Origin: DATJLQ01 sp035509415
GTDB taxonomy: Bacteria > Pseudomonadota > Alphaproteobacteria > JACZXZ01
Reading direction: 5' to 3'
DNA: 24,150 nt
NCBI GenBank assembly: GCA_035509415.1
Contig: DATJLQ010000058.1
Span: forward strand, 1-24,150
Shown: positions 6,417 through 14,086 of the stretch, piece after piece
How the letters are laid out: every line of letters begins with the position of its first letter
How positions within the stretch are numbered: the stretch's first letter is position 1
Position numbers and translations under genes: made by a program
Notes under the pieces: generated by a model
Told to the model about the DNA's origin: nothing
The model's database searches: none
The model's input: the letters and a program-made list of their open reading frames with translations, nothing else

Positions 6417-7640
6417 TCACTCGGCAGCGGGCTTCACGTCGGCGTCCAAATAGCCGTCGCGCGTCTGGGGCAGCTTCCAGCCGAGGAGCCGGCTTGCGAT
6501 CTGCGTGCGCAGCACCTGCGCCGTGCCGCCGCCGATCGTGAACATGCGCGCGTCGCGCACCATGCGCTCGAGCGGAAGCTCGCGCGAATAGCCGCGCGCG
6601 CCGAACAGCTGCAGCGCGTCGTTGGTGACCTTGATCGCCATCTCGGCGGCGAGCACCTTCGCCTGCGCGGCCAGCAGCGGGTCGGGGAACGGATCGGCGC
6701 TCGCGGCCGCGCGATAGATCTGAAGCCGCGCCGCGTTGAGTGCGATGGACATGTCGGCGAGCATCCATTGCAATCCCTGGAACTCGGCGATCGGCCGGCC
6801 GAACTGCTTGCGCGACTTCGCGAAGGCGAGCGCCTCCTCGAACGCACCTTGCGCGATGCCGAGCGCCACCGTCGCGGCCCCCACGCGCTGGCTGTTGTAG
6901 GCGCTCATGAGCTCGGCGAAGCCGCGGCGCCATCCGCCGGGCGGCGCCAGCACCATCTCGCTCCGGACTTCGACATCCTCGAGGATCACTTCGGTCTCGG
7001 GAATGCCGCGCAGGCCCATCGCCGGCTCGCGCTTCCCGATCCTGAAGCCGCGCGGGCCAGCGGCGTCCGCGCCGTCGCGCACGATCATGAATCCGCCGAT
7101 GCCCTGCTCGATCCCCGCCTCGTCGAACGCGCGCGCGAAGACGAGATGGAGCTTCGAGACGCCGCCCCCGGTGATCCAGTGCTTCTTGCCGTTGAGCCGG
7201 TAGACCTCGCCGCGTTTCCGTGCCGCGGTCGTCATCTCGGTCGCGGCCGAGCCGGCGTCGGGCTCGGTGATGCAGATCGAGGGCTTGTCGCCGGCGAGCA
7301 CGAGTGCTGCCGCGAGCCGCTTCTGCGCCTCGCTGCCGTAGCGCATGATCGCGGAGATCGCCCCCATGTTGGTCTCGACCGCGATGCGCCCGGTGACGCC
7401 GCAAACGCGCGCCATTTCCTCGACGATCAGCACCGCATCGAGGAAGCTCCCGCCCGCGCCGCCATATTCCTTGGGGATCGTGTAGCCGACCAGGCCGGCT
7501 TCGACGAGCGCCCGGACATTGTCCCACGGGTAGGCCTCGCGGCGGTCGGTCTCCGCGGCACGTGCGCGGATGGAGCCCTCCGCGACCTCGCGCGCGCGAC
7601 CCTGAAGCCGTTTTTGCTCTGGCGTGAGACTGAATTGCAT
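6417..7640 (-). CDS. Acyl-CoA-dehydrogenase-fold protein, likely 3-sulfinopropanoyl-CoA desulfinase-like
   Basis: 407 residues with the full ACAD architecture: N-terminal helical domain, beta domain with ITEPDAGSAATEM and KKHWITGGG, and C-terminal helical domain with RKQFGRPIAEFQGLQW. The catalytic base is missing. The usual YEGT glutamate is replaced in FTIGGGTAQVLR, and the alternative isovaleryl-CoA-dehydrogenase position is Gln251 in AYNSQRVG. This pattern, plus Arg85 in TGRIAVETN and the tail KLPQTRDGYL, matches my recollection of Advenella 3-sulfinopropionyl-CoA desulfinase (Arg84/Gln246), which removes sulfite from an acyl-CoA sulfinate rather than dehydrogenating. The start ATG has GTGAGGGTGA upstream. 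It lies downstream of a sulfonate-class ABC importer on the same strand, with a 490-bp gap. The ACAD fold is certain; the desulfinase role is inference. Confidence 0.9.
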   Translation of the reverse strand: MQFSLTPEQKRLQGRAREVAEGSIRARAAETDRREAYPWDNVRALVEAGLVGYTIPKEYGGAGGSFLDAVLIVEEMARVCGVTGRIAVETNMGAISAIMRYGSEAQKRLAAALVLAGDKPSICITEPDAGSAATEMTTAARKRGEVYRLNGKKHWITGGGVSKLHLVFARAFDEAGIEQGIGGFMIVRDGADAAGPRGFRIGKREPAMGLRGIPETEVILEDVEVRSEMVLAPPGGWRRGFAELMSAYNSQRVGAATVALGIAQGAFEEALAFAKSRKQFGRPIAEFQGLQWMLADMSIALNAARLQIYRAAASADPFPDPLLAAQAKVLAAEMAIKVTNDALQLFGARGYSRELPLERMVRDARMFTIGGGTAQVLRTQIASRLLGWKLPQTRDGYLDADVKPAAE

Positions 7641-7687
7641 GGGTCACCCTCACCGGTCTCGAGGCCGCGCGACGGTCCCCAGCCATC

Positions 7688-7732
7688 GTCGGACAGGTGG
7701 GCATCGGACGCGCGGGCGTCGGACGCGGTGTC
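7688..7732. repeat. Three imperfect 15-bp direct repeats upstream of ACAD homologue
   Basis: Units at 7688-7702, 7703-7717 and 7718-7732 each begin with (G/A)TCGGAC and continue with a degenerate GC-rich half. The 15-bp period is not a helical multiple. They lie about 50-90 bp upstream of the start at 7640, a position where an activator could bind. They may equally be decayed simple sequence. Confidence 0.35.
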
Positions 7733-7946
7733 GGCCGCGCGCGTGGCTGGGGCGCCAGGATTCTCGGCCCACGAAGGAGATATCCCCTTGAAACTCAACG
7801 ACGAATGAGCAACGACGTCGCAAGGAAGCCATCGTCGTACGAAATCCGCGGCTCGGTCAATGGCGTTCGACGCGTTCCGGCCGCGGGCAATCGGAACACT
7901 CCATTGCACGAGCTCGCATCTGTCCCGAGCCGAACCGCGTGGCCCT

Positions 7947-8011
7947 CGTGCCAACGTGCCGGCGCGCTAACGTGCCGGCGTGCTATCGTGCCGGCGTGCT
8001 AACGTGCCGGC
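7947..8011. repeat. 16-bp tandem repeat (about 3.5 copies)
   Basis: Full copies CGTGCCGGCGYGCTAW at 7955-7970, 7971-7986 and 7987-8002 differ at only two positions. They are flanked by partial copies at 7947-7954 and 8003-8011. Each unit contains the palindrome GCCGGC. There are no spacers, so this is a minisatellite-like repeat and not a CRISPR array. It is intergenic and likely variable in copy number between strains. Confidence 0.85.
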
Positions 8012-8073
8012 AAAATCCGACAACGAGGGAGCGAAAATCAAGTTCAGGCCGATGGGCGATGGTGGGCTAAGCG

Positions 8074-8118
8074 TCCGCGCCAGCAACGATGGGGTCTGCT
8101 CACCGTTGCTGGCGCGGA
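8074..8118 (-). terminator. Strong hairpin downstream of ABC binding-protein gene
   Basis: A perfect 15-bp inverted repeat, TCCGCGCCAGCAACG and its complement, is separated by 15 bases, part of which can pair further. It begins 13 bases after the stop codon of the binding-protein gene at 8131. No T-run follows on the minus strand, so it is not a textbook intrinsic terminator. It may terminate transcription imperfectly or protect the 3' end of the importer mRNA. Confidence 0.6.
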
Positions 8119-8130
8119 TTCAATGGCATA

Positions 8131-9147
8131 TCAGCAAGGCGGCGGGGGCGGTGCGACCAGCTTCGGATTGATCGCCTTCAATCCATCGGTCCAGATCAGC
8201 TTGGAAATGTCGAGCGGGCCGGGCGTGAGCTTGGCTCCCTGGGCCCATTTGCTCAAGCTGCAGAAGTCCGAATAGTAGACCTTGTCGAGCGCGAGGGGGC
8301 GCTTGTTGGTTTCCCACTGATCCCGCGTCGCGCTCTCGCTGAGGCTGTAGGTCGCCTTGGCATAGGCGTAGACGGCGGCGAAGTCCTTTTCCGCCTTGTT
8401 GCGCCCCTTGATCGTTGCGCGCAGGAATCGGGTCGCAATATCCTTTCCTTCCGGCGTATTGAGCCAAGCCGGCCGTGCTCCGGCGACGAGATAGCCCTGG
8501 ATGTAGCCGGTGGCGTCCGTCAGGTAATGAACCTTGTCGTGGCAGATTTCGAGCGTGCGGGAGCCAACCGGCTGCCAGATGAAGAAGGCGGCGATCTCGC
8601 CCTGGCAGACGGCGGTCGGGAGAAGTTGCGTATCCAGGTTCTTGACCGTCACCTTGCTCGGATCGACGCCGTTTTTCATCAGATACTCCGAAATGAACCA
8701 CGACCCGGTCGACCCGACCCGCGTCGCGATCGTCTTGCCGATCAAATCCTGCGGCTTTTTGATGCTGTTCTGCGCGACCGCGACGTAGCCCTTGCTGTCG
8801 CGTTCGATGACCGCAATGGTCTTGTATTGGCCCGGATTATTGAAGAAGTACTGGACGCTCGGCAGATCGCCGGTCATCACGATGTCGCCCTGGCCGGTCT
8901 TGAAGGTTTGGAACGCGGTCGTGCCGGAGGGAAAGACCCGGTATTCGACGTCGAGCCCTTCGGCCTTGTAATAGCCGTTGGCGATCGCCATCCAGACGGA
9001 ATCGTTGTTGACCGAGGGTTGCCCGAAGAGCACGAGCTTTTTCAACGCATCCGCAGCCCGGGCGTGGCTCGACGCGAGCGATACGCACACGATCGGCAGC
9101 AAAGCCAAAGCGAGAACGGTCGCGAGTCGTTTCAGTCGTTCGCTCAT
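8131..9147 (-). CDS. ABC transporter periplasmic substrate-binding protein (nitrate/sulfonate/taurine class)
   Basis: 338 residues. The N-terminal signal peptide runs to about residue 32 (MSERLKRL, then hydrophobic ATVLALALLPIVCVSLA, cleavage near ARA-AD). The mature protein begins LKKLVLFGQPSVNNDSVWMAIANGYYKAEGLDVEYRVF, the opening of SsuA/TauA/NMT1-like binding proteins. The fold follows with GKTIATRVGSTGSWF and FIWQPVGS. The ATG at 9145-9147 was chosen because it gives a clean signal peptide and has GGGAG upstream; an upstream in-frame start would bury the signal. The gene is third in the order ATPase, permease, binding protein, 66 bp after the permease. Oddly, the chain ends in five prolines and a cysteine. 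The substrate is probably an organic anion such as a sulfonate or aromatic acid; it cannot be told apart here. Confidence 0.92.
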   Translation of the reverse strand: MSERLKRLATVLALALLPIVCVSLASSHARAADALKKLVLFGQPSVNNDSVWMAIANGYYKAEGLDVEYRVFPSGTTAFQTFKTGQGDIVMTGDLPSVQYFFNNPGQYKTIAVIERDSKGYVAVAQNSIKKPQDLIGKTIATRVGSTGSWFISEYLMKNGVDPSKVTVKNLDTQLLPTAVCQGEIAAFFIWQPVGSRTLEICHDKVHYLTDATGYIQGYLVAGARPAWLNTPEGKDIATRFLRATIKGRNKAEKDFAAVYAYAKATYSLSESATRDQWETNKRPLALDKVYYSDFCSLSKWAQGAKLTPGPLDISKLIWTDGLKAINPKLVAPPPPPC

Positions 9148-9213
9148 TTCATTCTCCCATCGAAAGCTTGCGATTTCCGCTTGTTGATTTGGTAGGCAGC
9201 CTGGAATCCTCAT

Positions 9214-10077
9214 TCACGTGAGCGCGATGTATGACATGTAGCGCGACAGCATCCGGTCCACGATGATGCGGAAGACGCGGTCGAACGCGAATCCAAGGAG
9301 GCAGATGGTCAGGAGCGCGACGAAGATCCGGTTGGTCTGGAGCAGCATCGACGAATTCTGCAGCAGGTAGCCGATGCCCGAATCGGCCGCCAGCATCTCG
9401 GCCGGAATGATGCTCATGAACGACGACGCCATCGCGATGCGCATGCCGGTCACGATGTAGGGCGCCGACGACGGAATCACGACCAGAAGGAAGATCTGCA
9501 GCCGGCTCGCGCCCAGGCACTCGGCGGCGCGCTGCCGGATCAGGGGGGCGCGCATGACGCCGGCGATCGTGTTGATCAGGACGATGAAGAACGTGCCCCA
9601 GAAGATGAGGAAATACTTCGACATCTCGCCGATGCCGAACCAGATCACGGCGATCGGGATCATGGCCGTCGGCGACAGGTAACGCAGCAGCTCGATGTTC
9701 GGATCGAGCAGCTCGTTGAGCAGCTGAACGCGCCCGAGCAGCACGCCGAGGGCGATCGCGGCGATCGAGCCGCTGACGAACCCGACGAGCACGCGCGACA
9801 TGCTGATCGACACGTCGCGCATGATCTCCCCGCTCTCGATCATCGGCACCGCGGTGCGGAACACCTCGAGCGGCGGCGGGATGAGAAACGGGTTGAAGAC
9901 GTAGGTGGACAGGATCTGCCAGCTCCCGAAAGCGATCAGGATCGAGCCCAGGAACATCAGTCTCGACCGGTACCGGGCCGGCAGGCGACGGAACGCGGCC
10001 GCCGTGGCCGCGAGGAATTCGCGCGATACGGCACGGGCACCGTCGGTGGAGCCGAGCTCGACATTGGGATTAGACAT
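9214..10077 (-). CDS. ABC transporter permease (SsuC/TauC type)
   Basis: 287 residues. A cytoplasmic N-terminal segment of about 40 residues precedes a first membrane helix (LMFLGSILIAFGSWQIL), followed by about five more hydrophobic segments. The ATPase-contacting EAA loop is at AAECLGASRLQIFLLVVIPSSAPYIVTG, about 183-210. This is the binding-protein-dependent inner-membrane component of the importer. The ATG at 10075-10077 overlaps the ATPase stop codon by eight bases, and no good Shine-Dalgarno is visible, so translation is probably coupled to the ATPase. As the only permease in this three-gene set it likely forms a homodimer, unlike the two-permease importer at 12310-15647. Confidence 0.92.
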   Translation of the reverse strand: MSNPNVELGSTDGARAVSREFLAATAAAFRRLPARYRSRLMFLGSILIAFGSWQILSTYVFNPFLIPPPLEVFRTAVPMIESGEIMRDVSISMSRVLVGFVSGSIAAIALGVLLGRVQLLNELLDPNIELLRYLSPTAMIPIAVIWFGIGEMSKYFLIFWGTFFIVLINTIAGVMRAPLIRQRAAECLGASRLQIFLLVVIPSSAPYIVTGMRIAMASSFMSIIPAEMLAADSGIGYLLQNSSMLLQTNRIFVALLTICLLGFAFDRVFRIIVDRMLSRYMSYIALT

Positions 10078-10861
10078 GGCGATCTTGCAATTCGTATTGC
10101 TCCGCGCGCGAAAGATCCGGGGAAAGCAGGTCCTCGATGGTCTTGAACATGTGCGCCGCGCTCGGATCCGTGAGGTCGCGCGGCCGCGGCAGGTCGACGT
10201 CGATCGCCCGGGTAATGACCGATCCCGGGCCGACCGACATCACGCAGATACGGTCCGCGAGCGTGATCGCCTCGGCAATGTCGTGGGTCACGAACACCAC
10301 GGTCTTGCCGGTGCGCCGCCAAATGTCCGTCAGGACGGCGTGCATGCGCCGCCGCGTCATGGCATCGAGGGCGGCGAAGGGCTCGTCCATCAGGAGAACC
10401 TTCGGCTCGATCGCGAGCGCGCGCGCGATCTGGAGGCGCTGGCGCATGCCGCCCGAAAGTTGCGCAGGGAATTTGCGCCGATGGCCGTCGAGATCGACCA
10501 TGGCAAGGTACTTATCGATGATCGCCGCCCATTGGTCCTTCGGGATCTTCCGCACGCGCAACGCAAATCGGACGTTCTCCTCGACGTTCAGCCAGGGGAG
10601 AAGTGCGGCACCCGCGTCCTGAAAGAACATAACGCGGTCGCGGCCCGCGCGGCGAACGGGCGTGCCGTCGAAGGTCACCGTCCCCGAGCTCACGGCCTCG
10701 AAGCCGCCGAGGATATTGAGGAGGGTCGTTTTGCCACAGCCGGAAGGCCCAAGAAGGCAGAGGAACTCCCCGCTCCGGATATGCAGATCGATGCCGTCAA
10801 GCGCGAGATAGCCGCGCCCGTCGAGGCCGAATACCTTCCGCACGCCGCTGACCTGCAACAT
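10070..10861 (-). CDS. ABC transporter ATPase (SsuB/TauB type)
   Basis: 263 residues with every motif of an ABC ATPase: Walker A GPSGCGKT (38-45), Q-loop Gln81 in FFQDAGAALLPW, signature LSGGM (135-139), Walker B VLLMDE (155-160) and H-loop His193 in VTHD. LLPWLNVEENV is typical of nitrate/sulfonate/taurine importers. The ATG at 10859-10861 is preceded by AGGAG with five-base spacing, which decides it over an in-frame TTG 24 bases upstream. It is the first gene of the importer transcript; 188 bp without a gene separate it from the SDR gene upstream on the same strand and probably hold the promoter. Confidence 0.94.
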   Translation of the reverse strand: MLQVSGVRKVFGLDGRGYLALDGIDLHIRSGEFLCLLGPSGCGKTTLLNILGGFEAVSSGTVTFDGTPVRRAGRDRVMFFQDAGAALLPWLNVEENVRFALRVRKIPKDQWAAIIDKYLAMVDLDGHRRKFPAQLSGGMRQRLQIARALAIEPKVLLMDEPFAALDAMTRRRMHAVLTDIWRRTGKTVVFVTHDIAEAITLADRICVMSVGPGSVITRAIDVDLPRPRDLTDPSAAHMFKTIEDLLSPDLSRAEQYELQDRHV

Positions 10862-11049
10862 GCCGGCTCCTGTCCGTTGCCCCAATAACCTGCGCGGGCA
10901 ACGCGCTTCGCCCGATCACTGCCGAGACTCGGATGTGCCCGATCCCGACTAGTCGCGCCGACCCATGGCGTCGCGGACGATGACAAGAAGCTTATACGGT
11001 CGAGAACGACTAGGCTAGGTGCGCGGCACTTCACGAATCGAACTTCCGC

Positions 11050-11772
11050 TCATCCCCGAACGGCACCCTTCGGTCGCAGCTCGATCAGCTCGGGGCAGCA
11101 ATTGTCAGGTGTCTCGGCGGCAAAAAGAATTGCCGCCGCCACTTCGGCGGGAGTAAGCGGCGTGAACGCTCTCGCCTTTGCCGCGGCAAGGACCGCCGGA
11201 TGGGTGCTGCTGTCGCGGATTCCCGTCTCGACCGTGCCCGGTGCGACCTCCGTGACCCTGATTCCATGGGCCTGGACCTCGAGCCGAAGGCCGCGGGCGA
11301 TCGCCGACAGCGCGTGCTTGGTCGCCGCGTACACGACGCCCAGCCGGTACACCTCCCGGGCCGCGAGGGACGTCACGAAAATGATGTGTCCGGAGCCGCG
11401 CGCGACCATCGCGCGGGCCACGTGCTGGGTCATCCGCAAGGCCGCCAGGACATTGGTCCGAAACATGTTTTCGGAATCGGCGTCCGCCAAATCCAGGATC
11501 GGCGCGTATGTCAGCACGCCCGCATTGTTGACAAAGATATCCGCCGCCTTCGCGCGCTCGGCGAGAACGCGTGCGAATGCGGGATCGTTCAGATCCCCTG
11601 CGATGGTTTCAATCGGCTCGCCGATACCGCGGCATTCCCGCGCGAGAGCGTCGAGTTCACCCTGGCGCCGCCCGGTCGCGATCACGCGCGCACCTCTTCG
11701 GGCGAATTCAGCCGCGGTCGCGCGACCGATTCCGGCGCTCGCGCCCGTCACCAATACGACCCGCCCACTCAT
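11050..11772 (-). CDS. Short-chain dehydrogenase/reductase (SDR)
   Basis: 240 residues, classical SDR size. The cofactor motif is VLVTGASAGIGRATA near residues 6-20, NNAG is present (IFVNNAGVLTY), and the catalytic triad appears as the Ser in IIFVTSLAAREV with YAATK. Arg in TGRRQ after the second strand favours NADP(H). The ATG at 11770-11772 has only a weak ribosome site. An in-frame GTG at 11782-11784 has AGGGG at good spacing and would add four residues, so either start is possible. It is divergent from the operon starting at 12310 and shares a long regulatory region with it. It presumably interconverts an alcohol and a ketone; the substrate is unknown. Confidence 0.9.
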   Translation of the reverse strand: MSGRVVLVTGASAGIGRATAAEFARRGARVIATGRRQGELDALARECRGIGEPIETIAGDLNDPAFARVLAERAKAADIFVNNAGVLTYAPILDLADADSENMFRTNVLAALRMTQHVARAMVARGSGHIIFVTSLAAREVYRLGVVYAATKHALSAIARGLRLEVQAHGIRVTEVAPGTVETGIRDSSTHPAVLAAAKARAFTPLTPAEVAAAILFAAETPDNCCPELIELRPKGAVRG

Positions 11773-12143
11773 GGTTCCGCTCACCCGCGCCCCCTGCTCG
11801 TTATCGGCAACCCTGATGCACGACGCCGCGTCGCTTGGCAATGCGTCGAACCATAGCAAGGCAAAGCTTCCTCCTCAAACCTCTCGCAATCGGCCGCGTC
11901 GACGAGTCACCCGCCCCGTCGCGGCGCTCCCGCGCGGCCGCGACCGTCCCGCGCGGCGTGCTTCGATGACGTCATTCTCTACCGAGAAATGAATTTGGTA
12001 CGACACCGGTAACCGGCTTGCAAAATTAAAAGCGCTCGGCTTATCATAATCACGCGATTATTTATTTTGCATCAATTTATTCGTCAGATGCCTTTATTAT
12101 TGCGCGTTTTACGCGAGGTCCGAATATCGGGTTCATTAAAAGT

Positions 12144-12159
12144 TTGATCGATTGATCAA
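12144..12159. promoter_or_regulatory. Inverted repeat TTGATC-N4-GATCAA
   Basis: Perfect 6-bp arms around GATT, with the nested palindrome ATTGATCAAT at 12151-12160. It lies about 150 bp before the binding-protein start, in the AT-rich promoter region. The form suits a dimeric repressor such as the TetR protein encoded at the end of this operon, but no second copy of the motif was found near that gene. Confidence 0.45.
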
Positions 12160-12180
12160 TTAGTTGACGGCCCATTGGAC

Positions 12181-12210
12181 GCCCGGCCGGTGCCGGGCTC
12201 CGGGCGCCCG
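12181..12210 (+). other. Stem-loop pair in the leader of the transport/oxygenase operon
   Basis: GCCCGGC-CGGT-GCCGGGC (12181-12198) is a perfect 7-bp stem with a tetraloop, directly followed by the palindrome CGGGCGCCCG (12201-12210). If transcription begins in the AT-rich region, these form stable structure about 100 bases before the first start codon. They could act in mRNA stability or attenuation; no T-run follows. Confidence 0.45.
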
Positions 12211-12309
12211 AAGGACGCGAACGACCGCTCGGAACTTGCGGACTCGATCGAGCAACTGGTGCGAACGTGGAAGAGCTCAGTGCCTAAGAACAACAAAGGA
12301 GTTGGGGAA

Positions 12310-13269
12310 ATGAAATTGCTCTCAGCTATGTGTGTGGTGCTTGGCTCCTTGGCCATGACCATGTCGGGTGCTCACGCGCAGGCGACCGTGAAAATCGGCC
12401 TCGCCGTGCCGAACAATACCTACTACGCGGCCATATTCGCCGCGCGCGATCTTGGCTACCTGAAGGCGGCGGGCATCAACGCCGACATCGTCGAGTATAG
12501 CGGCGGCGCGGCAAACCAGGAGGCCCTGGCCGCCGGTGCCGCCGACATCATCACGGCGTTTCCGCCCGGCGTGGCGCTCGTGACCAGCAAGGGCACCAAG
12601 GAGAAGATGATCGCGACCATCGCGGCGCCCGCCTACGGATGGTACATGCTGGTGAATTCCGACTCGCCCTATAAGACGATGAAGGACCTGGCCGGAAAGA
12701 AGGTCGGTATCACGACCAAGGCGTCGACGTCGGACATGTTCGCGCTTTGGGCGGCGGACCATGCCGGCATCACGGTGCAGGAAATCCCGGTTGGCGGCGG
12801 CGCCCTGATCAACGCCTTGAAATCGCATCAGGTGGACGCGATCTCGATCTTCGCCTCGTTGAGCTTCAAGGCGCTGGCGATGAACACGCGCCCGGTGGTC
12901 GATTTCGCCAAGGAAATGCCGCCGACGATCACCGACGCCTGGGTCGCCTCGCAGGACATGATCGACAAGCATCCCGACCGGGTGAAGGCCGTCCTGGTCG
13001 CCTACTACAAGGCGGTCGACTACATGCGGAAGCACAAGGCGTGGACGCTCGGCTTTCTCAAGCAGCACATGAAGGAGAACGACGAAAAGGTCGTCGAGCA
13101 GGCCTTCGACGTCGAGACCATGCAGCAATCCTCCGATGGCGTGATCGACGAGAAGTGGATACACGACTCTCTCGCCATCGCCTCGAAGGGCTGGAACATG
13201 CCCGACCTGGCCAAAGTGAACCCGAAGGACCTCTATACAAACGAATTCCTGCCGGTAAAGTTCCAATAA
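12310..13269 (+). CDS. ABC transporter substrate-binding protein (NMT1/SsuA-like)
   Basis: 319 residues. The signal peptide covers about 1-23 (MKLLSAMCVVLGSLAMTMSG, cleavage at AHA-QA). The mature chain starts TVKIGLAVPNNTYYAAIFAARDLGYLKAAGINADIVEYSGGAANQEALAAGAADI, the lobe-1 pattern of NMT1/nitrate/sulfonate binding proteins, followed by DLAGKKVGITTKASTSDMFALWAA. The ATG at 12310 was chosen because AGGAG lies nine bases upstream and it yields the signal peptide; an in-frame start 135 bases upstream would hide it. It is the first gene of the long plus-strand operon, 40 bp before the permease. It should capture the substrate of the oxygenases encoded downstream, perhaps an aromatic or heteroaromatic acid (inference). 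Confidence 0.93.
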   Translation: MKLLSAMCVVLGSLAMTMSGAHAQATVKIGLAVPNNTYYAAIFAARDLGYLKAAGINADIVEYSGGAANQEALAAGAADIITAFPPGVALVTSKGTKEKMIATIAAPAYGWYMLVNSDSPYKTMKDLAGKKVGITTKASTSDMFALWAADHAGITVQEIPVGGGALINALKSHQVDAISIFASLSFKALAMNTRPVVDFAKEMPPTITDAWVASQDMIDKHPDRVKAVLVAYYKAVDYMRKHKAWTLGFLKQHMKENDEKVVEQAFDVETMQQSSDGVIDEKWIHDSLAIASKGWNMPDLAKVNPKDLYTNEFLPVKFQ

Positions 13270-13309
13270 CCGGCTCAGGAAGCGGCCTTTCGTAGGAGGC
13301 TGACGGGTC

Positions 13310-14086
13310 ATGAAGCCTGCTCGCAGGGAAGACTGGCTGGTCCTCGCCGGCAGGTTCGGAATCGTGATCGTATTCGCCTTGGCGTGGGAAGTCCTGGGCC
13401 GGATGGGAAAATCCGACCCGGAACTTCTCCCGCCGCTTTCCAAGGTTCTCGCAACGCTCTGGCAGCTGCTGCACGACCCCGACTTCATGGTCGACCTCCG
13501 GGTCACATTGGTCGAGATCGCCGCCGCCTTCGCCATCGTGGCGCCGCTCGGACTCTTGATCGGGTTCGTCGTCGGCGAGAACCAACGCCTCTACGACGTC
13601 GTCAACCCCACCATCCAGCTGATGATGGCGACGCCGAAGGCGATATTCCTCCCGATCTTTATCATCGCGTTCGGGATCGGGTTTACCGAGAAGGTCGTCT
13701 TTTCCACCATGATCGGGCTGTTCGCGGTCATCCTGGCGGGGATCGCGGCGGTCCACTCGGTGCCGCAGGGATTGGTGACCGCGGCGCGCTCGTTCGGCGT
13801 CAACAGGCGCCAGCTATATCTCCAGATCTATCTTCCCGCCATGACGCCACTCATCATCGGCGGCCTTCGGCTCGGGTTGGTGTTCACCATCTTCGGCGTG
13901 CTCCTGAGTGAAATGTACGCCGCGTCGAACGGCGTCGGTCATGCCTTCGTCGCGTGGGGGGAAAGCTATCGCATGCCCGAGCTCATGGCGGGCGTTCTCC
14001 TCATCGTGGTGATCACCGTGGCGCTCGACGAGATGATGCGCCTCGCGGAGGAGCATTACGGCAAGTGGAGGAAGTCGGCGCGATGA
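13310..14086 (+). CDS. ABC transporter permease, first of two
   Basis: 258 residues. About six hydrophobic segments, starting with WLVLAGRFGIVIVFALAWEVLG. The EAA loop reads AARSFGVNRRQLYLQIYLPAMTPLIIGGLRLG (about 161-192). The start ATG has GTAGGAGG about ten bases upstream. Its stop codon overlaps the ATPase start as ATGA at 14083-14086. It belongs to the same class as the other importer's permease but differs clearly from the second permease of this operon, so the pair probably forms a heterodimeric channel. Confidence 0.93.
   Translation: MKPARREDWLVLAGRFGIVIVFALAWEVLGRMGKSDPELLPPLSKVLATLWQLLHDPDFMVDLRVTLVEIAAAFAIVAPLGLLIGFVVGENQRLYDVVNPTIQLMMATPKAIFLPIFIIAFGIGFTEKVVFSTMIGLFAVILAGIAAVHSVPQGLVTAARSFGVNRRQLYLQIYLPAMTPLIIGGLRLGLVFTIFGVLLSEMYAASNGVGHAFVAWGESYRMPELMAGVLLIVVITVALDEMMRLAEEHYGKWRKSAR

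Larger units (their letters stand above)
7641..8130. other. Non-coding gap between ACAD homologue and ABC binding protein
   Basis: No convincing gene on either strand. It holds three imperfect 15-bp direct repeats, a 16-bp tandem repeat and a long hairpin, each listed separately. It presumably contains the promoter of the acyl-CoA-dehydrogenase homologue; I see no clear -35/-10 pair. Confidence 0.7.
11785..12309. promoter_or_regulatory. Long divergent regulatory region, AT-rich core at about 12017-12165
   Basis: About 525 bp without a credible gene separate the SDR from the plus-strand transport/oxygenase operon. Around 12017-12165 the composition turns clearly AT-rich in an otherwise GC-rich window. 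Short inverted repeats cluster here: ATGACGTCAT at 11966-11975, CCGGT-A-ACCGG at 12006-12016, ATAATC-N4-GATTAT at 12046-12061, CGCGT-TTT-ACGCG at 12103-12115, and TTGATC-N4-GATCAA at 12144-12159. This is where promoters and operators for both directions should lie. I cannot assign a convincing -35/-10 pair. Confidence 0.7.

Noticed and set aside
4747..6453. 568-codon open frame opposite the GMC gene
   Set aside because: Composition is typical antisense shadow; the GMC gene on the other strand has complete family motifs.
7774..7807. Strong AAGGAG followed by a short TTG-initiated frame (MKLNDE, stop)
   Set aside because: Only six codons, and the same bases form an imperfect palindrome AAGGAGATATCCCCTT; there is no evidence of a leader peptide.
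7805..8002. Possible 65-residue plus-strand protein (MSNDVARK...)
   Set aside because: No proper ribosome site, no recognisable similarity, and its end is made of the 16-bp tandem repeat.
7955..8002. CRISPR array
   Set aside because: The units are 16 bp, contiguous and without spacers; no cas genes are present.
12175..12309. N-terminal extension of the second binding protein
   Set aside because: It would bury the signal peptide; AGGAG before ATG 12310 supports the shorter form.
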